Shown here piece by piece: positions 1-5,024 of a stretch of 5,024 nucleotides of DNA. The position numbers were made by a program, and so were the translations under genes. The notes beneath the pieces are model-generated. The model was not told the DNA's origin. It was given only the letters and a program-made list of their open reading frames with translations, and searched no databases. This DNA comes from Aliidiomarina sp047920995 (GTDB taxonomy: Bacteria > Pseudomonadota > Gammaproteobacteria > Enterobacterales > Alteromonadaceae), in assembly GCF_047920995.1 (NCBI RefSeq), contig NZ_JBLRWZ010000059.1:1-5024 (forward strand), read 5' to 3'. Within the stretch, counting starts at the first letter, position 1. Each line of letters starts with the position of its first letter.

Positions 1-2180
1 CTCTGCATGGCGAGCAAATTCAACTTGAGAATTTTACTGGCCAATGGGGCGCTCAACAACTTACCGCCAGTGGTGCTGCCAATTTGGCTTCAGAACAGTT
101 TGCTGTAGAGCTCAATGGCTCACAGCTAGAGTACGGCCCATGGGCCCTTGAGCAAATAGCAGCAGATCTGGCTGGTGATTGGGCGCTGAATGCGTTACCA
201 ACCGGCACCTTAGCCTTTGCAAACTTGCGCCAAAATGAGCAACAGCTGGTTGCAGAACTGCAAGTAAACATGCGCCATTCGGAAGCATCGGATACCGCTG
301 TGAAGCACTACTTAGAACTATCGGGGAATGCCTTTGCCAGTGAATTTTCTGTGGCACTAAATGGCGTGTGGAACGAATTTCAATGGCAAGGTGATATTAC
401 CCAGCTAAGTGTTACTCATGAGGAATTTGAACGCTGGCGGCTAACCGAATCAGCCTCAGCCAATGTAGGCGCAGAAAAAATTCAAGTTGATCATTTTTGC
501 ATTGAAAACGAGCAGCGGGCAGCTGGATTTTGCTTGGCCGCCGATTGGGATTTAATTACTCAGCTCGGCGAAGTAAATGCGCGCGCCGAAAGCTTACAGT
601 TGGCCCTGCTGCAGCCTGTTCTGGATGGTATTTTTGTAGAAGATTTCGAGATTTCGGGCGAGTTGAACGCCACTTTAGATTTGTTAATCGCCGAGAATCA
701 ACTACTCGTTGATGCTCGCGTATTGCTCTCGGAAACGCTCTTTACCTTACCGCAGCAAGATCTGCAATTTCAGTTCAATGCTTCCGAGCTGCTGCGAGTT
801 ACGGGTGATCAACATGAACTACAGAGCACATTCGCCCTCAACTCTGCGGATCTCAATGGTGGAATTACCGGTGAGTTAACCCTAAGGAATGCGCTAGATA
901 CCGCTGCGATCAATGGTTTCCTCAACATTCAACTCGATGCCCTCGGCATTATTTCTCTCATCGTGCCGGAGTTACAGGCCGTACAAGGCCAAGTGGCGGG
1001 ACAAATCGATATCAGCGGCAACCTGCCACAACCTAGCTTGTCTGGCTACGTTGAGCTACTTGAAGGCGGCGCTGAGGTACCTTCCGCTGGTATTGTTATC
1101 TCTGCCTTAAATATGCGCTTAGATGCACCTAATGCCGTTGGCGAGCCCTTTAGTTTAACTGCTACCGCCATATCTGGAGATGGCGAGCTAACGATAGCGG
1201 GCGAGTATTATTTGGTTGAGCAGCGCGCGTTAGTGAATATTACTGGCAATGATTTCAGAGCAGTACAAACGCGCGATATACAGCTTACAGTAAGCCCCAA
1301 CATAGAGGTATCGTATGATTCCTCTGGCGTGCGTGCGCGTGGTGAAATTACCGTTCCCAATGCACTGATTACGCCGCCAGACATTCAAACCATTGATAGC
1401 GCTTCCCGCGATACGGTTATCGTTCGAGGTGATGAAACCGTATTCGCCTTCGAAGAAAACGAGTTGCCTATCGATGCTGATATCCAAGTGATTCTCGGTA
1501 ATAACGTGCGCGTAGAAGCGTTCGGCTTTGATGGCCGCCTCACGGGCAGATTGCGCGTGCGCGAACAACCCGGGCAACAAACCTCGGCGGTAGGCACGAT
1601 TACCGTAGCAAGTGGACGCTATGAAATTTTCGGCCAACCGCTCGATATTGAGCGCGGCAACTTCACCTACACCGGTGGGGCTATTGATAACCCGGGCTTG
1701 GATTTGCGGGTTTCCCGCTCTATTAGTACGGAAAATGTAACAGTAGGTGCTCGTATTGGTGGGGCCTTGCGTGAGCCAACTTTATCATTTTTCTCCACCC
1801 CAGCAATGCAAGATAGCGCAATTCTATCTTATTTGATTCTCGGTAGAGCGCCGGGTATGGAATCTGGAGAAGAAAATGTGTTTGCCCAAGCAACCCTCGC
1901 ATTGGGAATGCAAGGTGGTAACTTTATTGGTGAACAAATTGGCCAAGCGATTGGTGTTGATGAGATTGTGTTAGATTCAACCGGGGAAAATCTCGATAAC
2001 GCCGCTCTGTACATCGGCAAGCACCTATCATCACGGTTATACGTGAAGTATGGCATCGGCCTGATTGAGCCAGTAAATACACTGTTCATTCGCTATCGGC
2101 TAACCGATAGCATTCACTTTGAATCTCAAACAGGCGGCGATCGTAGCGGCGCGGATATTTTCTACAGTATCGAGCGCTAG
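1..2180 (+). CDS. tamB: TamB, translocation and assembly module / AsmA-like lipid-transfer protein, C-terminal part (5' truncated by window)
   Basis: The frame is open from the left edge (first full codon at 3) to TAG at 2178-2180, giving about 725 residues. E. coli TamB is about 1259 residues, so the N-terminal half with its inner-membrane anchor lies upstream. A TTG at 84 could be read as a start, but the frame continues upstream with TamB-like sequence, so it is internal. The protein is a long run of short alternating beta strands, as expected for the beta-taco groove. Family hallmarks are the ISGNLPQPSLSG segment (near 1008-1043), the GTITVASGRYEIFG segment (near 1590-1635), SYLILGRAP (near 1827) and a C-terminus with LYVKYGIGL and FIRYRLTDS. 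A cysteine pair (codons at 498 and 531) may form a periplasmic disulfide. Family knowledge: TamB spans the periplasm, pairs with the Omp85 protein TamA, and contributes to phospholipid transport and outer-membrane protein assembly. tamA would be expected just upstream, outside the window. It converges with sodC. Confidence 0.94.
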   Translation, partial: LHGEQIQLENFTGQWGAQQLTASGAANLASEQFAVELNGSQLEYGPWALEQIAADLAGDWALNALPTGTLAFANLRQNEQQLVAELQVNMRHSEASDTAVKHYLELSGNAFASEFSVALNGVWNEFQWQGDITQLSVTHEEFERWRLTESASANVGAEKIQVDHFCIENEQRAAGFCLAADWDLITQLGEVNARAESLQLALLQPVLDGIFVEDFEISGELNATLDLLIAENQLLVDARVLLSETLFTLPQQDLQFQFNASELLRVTGDQHELQSTFALNSADLNGGITGELTLRNALDTAAINGFLNIQLDALGIISLIVPELQAVQGQVAGQIDISGNLPQPSLSGYVELLEGGAEVPSAGIVISALNMRLDAPNAVGEPFSLTATAISGDGELTIAGEYYLVEQRALVNITGNDFRAVQTRDIQLTVSPNIEVSYDSSGVRARGEITVPNALITPPDIQTIDSASRDTVIVRGDETVFAFEENELPIDADIQVILGNNVRVEAFGFDGRLTGRLRVREQPGQQTSAVGTITVASGRYEIFGQPLDIERGNFTYTGGAIDNPGLDLRVSRSISTENVTVGARIGGALREPTLSFFSTPAMQDSAILSYLILGRAPGMESGEENVFAQATLALGMQGGNFIGEQIGQAIGVDEIVLDSTGENLDNAALYIGKHLSSRLYVKYGIGLIEPVNTLFIRYRLTDSIHFESQTGGDRSGADIFYSIER

Positions 2181-2197
2181 CGATAATTGCTAGCGCT
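2173..2197. terminator. Perfect inverted repeat at the tamB/sodC convergent junction
   Basis: Arms AGCGCTAGC (2173-2181) and GCTAGCGCT (2189-2197) form a 9-bp perfect stem around a 7-nt A/T-rich loop. The left arm contains the tamB stop codon. The structure begins 13 nt beyond the sodC stop on the opposite strand. Neither side has a T tract, so it is not a canonical intrinsic terminator. A shared 3'-end stabilising hairpin or weak bidirectional terminator is the simplest reading. Confidence 0.5.
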
Positions 2198-2210
2198 GAT
2201 GCTCCTCTTC

Positions 2211-2807
2211 CTAATCTGCTGCAATCACACCACAAGCAATACGAGCACCCGCATTACCTACCGGCTGAGAAGTTAAATCATCTTCTTGCGCATGCACTAC
2301 CACCGCTTTACCAATAATACTATTGGGGCCGCTTAATTCGAGTTTATGGTCGAGCATTTCTAAATGCGCAATACCGTTATCATCGGTACGTAAATTACCG
2401 AGGTCACCAACATGACGCGCTTCACTGTCTGGGCCGCCATGGTCACGGCCATGTGGATTAAAGTGGCCACCCGCTGAAGTAGCATCAGGGGCACTGCAAT
2501 CACCAAACTCATGCACGTGAAAGCCATGCACACTGTTTGCTGGCAAGCCTTCTGCGTGAGCAATCACAAACACGCCATCTTCATCTCGCTCAAACATAAC
2601 GAAGCCATGAATGTTTTCGTTGCCTTCAGTGCCATGCAACATTGCTACGTACGCACCGCTAGTATCGGGCTGTTCATAGCTAGCATGCATTGCATGTTGC
2701 GAGTGTTCTGCTACTTCACTGTGCGTAGCCGAATGTTCGCCTTCGCCGCTGCATGCAGATAAAAAAACTGCCGCAGAAGCGGCAGTTAGCATTGTTTTCA
2801 GTTTCAT
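2211..2807 (-). CDS. sodC: Lipid-anchored Cu/Zn superoxide dismutase, SodC family
   Basis: This 198-residue protein should convert superoxide to hydrogen peroxide and oxygen at the cell envelope. Residues 1-19 are a lipoprotein signal: basic start, Ala-rich core and lipobox L16-S-A-C19. Ser follows Cys19, so an outer-membrane anchor is likely. Residues 20-45 are a hydrophilic linker with five His (25, 29, 35, 38, 41). The SOD domain follows with all metal ligands: Cu His97, His99, His172; bridging His115; Zn His123, His132, Asp135. The disulfide pair is Cys104/Cys192 and the active-site Arg is Arg189 in GNAGARIACGVI. The HEFGDC and HFNP segments resemble the eukaryotic SOD1-like form more than E. 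coli SodC. The electrostatic loop between His172 and Arg189 is about six residues shorter than in human SOD1. The ATG is fixed by AGGAGG six nt upstream. It lies 14 nt behind the helicase gene, so it is probably its operon partner. A terminator-like hairpin sits inside codons 7-16. Confidence 0.95.
   Translation of the reverse strand: MKLKTMLTAASAAVFLSACSGEGEHSATHSEVAEHSQHAMHASYEQPDTSGAYVAMLHGTEGNENIHGFVMFERDEDGVFVIAHAEGLPANSVHGFHVHEFGDCSAPDATSAGGHFNPHGRDHGGPDSEARHVGDLGNLRTDDNGIAHLEMLDHKLELSGPNSIIGKAVVVHAQEDDLTSQPVGNAGARIACGVIAAD
2761..2787 (-). terminator. Intrinsic-terminator-like hairpin inside the sodC signal-peptide codons
   Basis: Read on the minus strand: AACTGCCGC (2787-2779), loop TTCT (2778-2775), GCGGCAGTT (2774-2766). 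The stem is a perfect 9 bp with six G:C pairs. It runs directly into seven T (2767-2761), of which the last five are unpaired. It lies 34 nt beyond the helicase stop codon and spans codons 7 to 14 of sodC, with the T tract reaching codon 16. By form it is a full intrinsic terminator. By position it could terminate the helicase mRNA or act as an attenuator for sodC. A chance product of Ala-rich signal-peptide coding (Ala-Ala-Ser-Ala-Ala-Val-Phe-Leu) cannot be excluded. Confidence 0.65.
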
Positions 2808-2813
2808 GCCATT

Positions 2814-2819
2814 CCTCCT
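2814..2819 (-). promoter_or_regulatory. Strong ribosome-binding site of sodC
   Basis: Full-consensus AGGAGG on the minus strand, six nt before the sodC ATG. It begins two nt after the helicase stop codon TAA (2824-2822). A ribosome finishing the helicase would therefore cover this site, which makes translational coupling or reinitiation plausible. It also settles the sodC start. Confidence 0.9.
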
Positions 2820-2821
2820 GT

Positions 2822-4543
2822 TTAGGAAGAAAGCTTACCATGAACTGGGCTGATCGCCATAGGTTGTTGGCGAATTCGCGCTTTCTTTAATTTCTGCAAA
2901 ATCGCTGCCGGCATACCTTTTGGTAATTGCACCGTAGTATGAGTAGCAAATAATTGGATTTCACCAATATAACGGCTATCCATATCCGCTTCATTAGCAA
3001 TTGCGCCTACTACATCACCTGGGCGTGCGCCATGCTCAGTACCTACTGCTAAGCGATACGTATCAAACTCAATACCTGCATCACGGCGAGGTTTACGCTC
3101 ACGACGCTCAGTACCGCGATCTGCACCACGGTCATTTGCACGCTTACCACGAGCAGCTCCACGATCACTACGTTCGTTGCGGTCACGGCCAGCAGGGCGT
3201 TCTTTGCGATCAAACTTCGGCTTCGGCTCATCTTTTACAATTAACGGGCGAGCGAGTTGATATTCGTGTAATAACGCTGCGGCGAAATCTTCTAAAGACA
3301 TCTCCGTTGCTTCAACCATCTGCATTACAAATGATTTCATAGTAGCGATATCAGTATTTGCCGCAATTTCTGCAATCTTGGTTTGCGTTTGTTCAATACG
3401 TAACTGCGATAATTCCCGGCCTTGTGGCACATTCATCATCTCAATTGAGCCATTGGTTGAACGCTCGTAACGCTTTAACATATGCATTTCACGTGGGCGT
3501 ACAAATGAAATTGATTCACCTGAGCGGCCAGCACGGCCAGTACGGCCGATACGGTGAACATATGATTCAGCATCTTGTGGCAAATCGTAGTTCAATACGT
3601 GAGTAACACCTGGTACATCCAAGCCGCGCGCAACAACATCAGTAGCTACTAGAATACGAATTTTTCCAGCTTTTAACTGAGTTACCGTTGCTTCACGCTG
3701 ATCTTGGCTCATATCACCATTCAAACCAGCGGCTTTAAAGCCACGTTCACGTAACATCGCCGATACGGTTAAAGTATCGTTACGAGTGCGCACGAACACG
3801 AGCGCCAATTGGTAATCAATTGATTCCAAAATACGCTCTAGCGCCACATCCTTGGTCATGCCTTGCACTTTCCAAGCTTTTTGCGTGATGTTCGCTTTAG
3901 TTAGGTTAGTGGACGCAATTTTCACATGCACCGGATCAGCCAAGAATTTATTCGCAATTTTACGAATCGTTGGCGGCATCGTTGCCGAGAACAACGCACG
4001 TTGAGCAGTTTCTGGAACCTGTTCCATAATCCACTCGATATCTTCTACGAAGCCCATGTTCAACATCTCATCAGCTTCATCAAGTACTGCCATTTTCAGG
4101 CTACCTAAATCTAAGGTGCCTTTGCGTAAATGGTCCATCAAACGGCCAGGAGTACCCACAACTACTTGTGCGCCACCGCGTAGCAATTTGATTTGTGGGC
4201 CATACGCTGAACCACCATAAATGGTAGCCACGTTCAGGCCTTTCATGTATTTACCCATGCTCTCAATTGATTCAGCAACCTGAAGCGCAAGCTCACGAGT
4301 AGGCGCTACAACTAATAGCTGCGCACCACGAATACGCGTATCAATATTGGCAAGCGCAGGTAAACCAAATGCAGCCGTTTTACCGGTACCGGTTTGCGCT
4401 TCACCTAATACGTTCTTTTTCTCCAACAATGCAGGAATTGCCTGCTGCTGAATAGGGGTAGGGGTGTCGAAACCAAGCTCTTGGATTCCACGTAAAATTG
4501 CTTCAGGTAATTCTAAAGCCGAAAAAGTATTAAATTCAGACAT
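2822..4543 (-). CDS. deaD: ATP-dependent DEAD-box RNA helicase, DeaD/CsdA type
   Basis: This 573-residue helicase should unwind RNA duplexes; the DeaD family acts in ribosome assembly and mRNA turnover, notably in the cold. RecA-like domain 1 carries Phe7 and Gln32 of the Q motif, motif I AQTGTGKT (49-56), PTRELA (81-86), TPGR (131-134), DEAD (155-158) and SAT (186-188). Domain 2 carries LVFVRT (248-253), ATDVVARGLD (300-309) and HRIGRTGR (330-337). All catalytic motifs are intact. A helical segment (~375-430), the usual dimerisation region, is followed by an Arg/Lys/Asp-rich linker (~438-488). A DbpA-type RNA-binding domain (~490-566) has GAIANEADMDSRYIG and ATHTTVQLPKGMP, closely matching E. 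coli DeaD and setting it apart from RhlE, RhlB and SrmB. It is somewhat shorter than E. coli DeaD (629), mainly in the tail. The ATG is preceded by a modest GGGA site. sodC follows after 14 nt. Confidence 0.95.
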   Translation of the reverse strand: MSEFNTFSALELPEAILRGIQELGFDTPTPIQQQAIPALLEKKNVLGEAQTGTGKTAAFGLPALANIDTRIRGAQLLVVAPTRELALQVAESIESMGKYMKGLNVATIYGGSAYGPQIKLLRGGAQVVVGTPGRLMDHLRKGTLDLGSLKMAVLDEADEMLNMGFVEDIEWIMEQVPETAQRALFSATMPPTIRKIANKFLADPVHVKIASTNLTKANITQKAWKVQGMTKDVALERILESIDYQLALVFVRTRNDTLTVSAMLRERGFKAAGLNGDMSQDQREATVTQLKAGKIRILVATDVVARGLDVPGVTHVLNYDLPQDAESYVHRIGRTGRAGRSGESISFVRPREMHMLKRYERSTNGSIEMMNVPQGRELSQLRIEQTQTKIAEIAANTDIATMKSFVMQMVEATEMSLEDFAAALLHEYQLARPLIVKDEPKPKFDRKERPAGRDRNERSDRGAARGKRANDRGADRGTERRERKPRRDAGIEFDTYRLAVGTEHGARPGDVVGAIANEADMDSRYIGEIQLFATHTTVQLPKGMPAAILQKLKKARIRQQPMAISPVHGKLSS

Positions 4544-4548
4544 ATTTG

Positions 4549-4552
4549 TCCC
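4549..4552 (-). promoter_or_regulatory. Weak ribosome-binding site of the DEAD-box helicase
   Basis: GGGA on the minus strand, five nt before the helicase ATG, within GTGGGAC. It is clearly weaker than the AGGAGG of sodC. That fits a gene whose translation is controlled by leader structure or by autoregulation, but the site alone does not show this. Confidence 0.55.
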
Positions 4553-4588
4553 ACTATCAAAGCTCCGCTCAACATTGGCGGAAACATT

Positions 4589-4774
4589 TTAAATAATCAG
4601 ACCTGGTAAACAGCTCGCGTGAGCACTTACGGCATCACCGTACAAAAGCTCTTCTATGGCAAAATACTTGTAATACAACGATCGCGTTAGCGATTCATTC
4701 ATCTCTACAAGATGATGCACAATAGCGATGGCAGACCAAGGCTGGGCATTGGCGTTTTCTCGTTGAAAACGCAA
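4589..4774 (-). CDS. Doubtful small ORF in the helicase leader
   Basis: The frame gives 61 codons from TTG (4774-4772), or 38 residues from the only internal ATG (4702-4700), ending at TAA 45 nt before the helicase ATG. An AAGGGG stretch lies ten nt before the TTG, while the ATG has no well-placed ribosome-binding site. The predicted peptide is of balanced composition with an aromatic patch (LYYKYFAIEELLYGDAV). It has no predicted membrane segment and no family I recognise. A short ORF (yrbN) is annotated in the E. coli deaD leader, so a regulatory leader peptide is conceivable, but I see no clear sequence likeness. It could equally be an accidental open frame. Confidence 0.22.
   Translation of the reverse strand: MRFQRENANAQPWSAIAIVHHLVEMNESLTRSLYYKYFAIEELLYGDAVSAHASCLPGLII
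4752..4772 (-). other. Strongest hairpin of the helicase leader
   Basis: Arms GCGTTTTC and GAAAACGC form a perfect 8-bp stem around a 5-nt loop. A competing pairing exists between 4775-4772 (GTTG) and 4765-4762 (CAAC), which would use part of the same bases. No T tract follows, so it is not a terminator. It overlaps the TTG that opens the doubtful small ORF at 4774. Confidence 0.45.
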
Positions 4775-4921
4775 CCGACAACTGCCCCTTAAACCCTGTT
4801 CTCAAGTGAACGGATATAGCATGTAATGCCACATCGTTTTTAGCGGTGTCAGGCGTTTGAAGCCTGCAAGATAGGGGACCACTGTCAATCTTTTTGCTTA
4901 GCTTTCACTAAACAGGCGCGG

Positions 4922-4930
4922 AGTATAGCA
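4922..4930 (-). promoter_or_regulatory. Extended -10 promoter candidate for the helicase-sodC unit
   Basis: TGCTATACT on the minus strand: TGn extension at 4930-4928 and -10 hexamer TATACT at 4927-4922 (five of six consensus bases). Transcription should start near 4915. At 17-nt spacing the -35 hexamer is a poor CAATAC (4950-4945). An extended -10 can compensate for this, and the region just upstream (about 4944-4977) is very A/T-rich with TTTG repeats, like an UP element. It lies between the right-edge terminator and the helicase, which is where the promoter must be if that terminator works. Confidence 0.5.
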
Positions 4931-4993
4931 GGATTTTTGCAAAAGTATTGTTGTTTGTTTGTTATATATTGATATTTCGGCGAACCCACAACG

Positions 4994-5021
4994 AAAAAAC
5001 CCCAGCCGTTAAGCTGGGGTT
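4994..5021 (-). terminator. Intrinsic terminator of a minus-strand gene beyond the right edge
   Basis: Minus-strand reading: AACCCCAGC (5021-5013), loop TTAACG (5012-5007), GCTGGGGTT (5006-4998), continuing into six T (4999-4994). The stem is 9 perfect bp, G:C-rich at its core, with a good U tract. The plus-strand side has only TTC after the stem, so termination is directional toward the left. It separates an unseen upstream gene from the helicase-sodC unit. Confidence 0.85.
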
Positions 5022-5024
5022 CTC

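Larger units (their letters stand above)
4544..4915 (-). promoter_or_regulatory. Long structured 5' leader of the helicase mRNA (predicted)
   Basis: This stretch holds no confident gene and would be the 5' untranslated leader (~370 nt) if the promoter at 4922-4930 is used. In transcription order it contains these inverted repeats: 4866-4862/4854-4850 (5 bp, CAGGC/GCCTG), 4772-4765/4759-4752 (8 bp), 4694-4690/4685-4681 (5 bp, ATCGC/GCGAT), 4642-4638/4632-4628 (5 bp, TACGG/CCGTA), 4624-4621/4616-4613 (4 bp, GCTC/GAGC) and 4582-4578/4568-4564 (5 bp, TCCGC/GCGGA). The last ends 11 nt before the GGGA site. Long structured leaders are known for E. coli deaD (csdA) and cold-shock mRNAs. A regulatory role here is inferred by analogy. 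Confidence 0.45.

Noticed and set aside
1230..1637. 135-residue minus-strand ORF inside tamB
   Set aside because: It is fully antisense to strongly supported TamB coding sequence, has no recognisable domain, and is explained as a shadow frame.
84..2180. TTG at 84 as the start of a 698-residue gene
   Set aside because: The same frame is open to the left window edge and keeps TamB-like composition; no ribosome-binding site precedes the TTG. It is an internal codon of a truncated gene.
2511..2762. 83-residue plus-strand ORF opposite sodC
   Set aside because: It is antisense to conserved SOD metal-ligand codons, has no ribosome-binding site, and is a shadow.
2825..2900. Separate promoter for sodC inside the end of the helicase gene
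   Set aside because: I found no -35/-10 pair or extended -10 of useful quality in the minus-strand sequence just upstream of sodC.
3001..3342. 113-residue plus-strand ORF rich in His and Leu
   Set aside because: It is the antisense image of the Arg/Asp-rich helicase linker; its composition follows from those codons.
4569..4634. Cysteine-rich minus-strand frame (four Cys in 21 codons, CxxC at its start) just before the helicase
   Set aside because: A stop codon lies immediately upstream and there is no ATG, GTG or TTG in the frame, so it cannot be translated independently.
4883..4888. Perfect TTGACA (-35 consensus) on the minus strand in the helicase leader
   Set aside because: At 16-18 nt spacing the downstream hexamers (AGGCTT and neighbours) do not resemble a -10 box, so the extended -10 at 4922-4930 is preferred.
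4948..4963. TTTG-type short tandem repeat
   Set aside because: Only about three imperfect units; more simply part of an A/T-rich region upstream of the promoter than a functional repeat array.

Overview
The window carries bacterial chromosomal core genes with gammaproteobacterial character. The protein families are TamB, a lipid-anchored Cu/Zn superoxide dismutase and a DeaD/CsdA-type DEAD-box RNA helicase whose C-terminal domain closely resembles the enterobacterial one. The moderate base composition and acidic periplasmic proteins would fit a free-living, possibly marine, gammaproteobacterium, but the genus cannot be read from this sequence. I see no insertion sequence, CRISPR array, phage gene, tRNA or rRNA.

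Layout, left to right. Positions 1-2180 (+) hold the C-terminal ~725 residues of tamB, open at the left edge. Its stop codon lies inside a perfect 9-bp inverted repeat (2173-2197) that fills most of the 30-bp gap to the convergent minus-strand genes. On the minus strand, a DeaD-like helicase (4543-2822) is followed 14 nt later by sodC (2807-2211), which has a strong AGGAGG ribosome-binding site. The two are almost certainly co-transcribed. Upstream of the helicase is about 450 bp without a confident gene. It has an extended -10 promoter candidate near 4922-4930, a predicted leader of about 370 nt with several hairpins, and a doubtful small ORF. At the far right edge (4994-5021) is a clear minus-strand intrinsic terminator that closes an unseen gene beyond the window.

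The most unusual feature is a near-ideal intrinsic-terminator structure (9-bp perfect stem, 4-nt loop, seven T) at 2787-2761 on the minus strand. It lies inside the start of sodC, within the codons for the signal-peptide hydrophobic core and 34 nt past the helicase stop codon. It could end most helicase transcripts and make sodC expression depend on readthrough or on active translation of sodC. This is inference from sequence, but it is specific and testable.

Functionally, TamB (envelope lipid and outer-membrane biogenesis) is separate from the minus-strand unit. That unit pairs an RNA-remodelling, cold-associated helicase with an envelope-anchored superoxide scavenger, a combination that suggests a stress-response operon.
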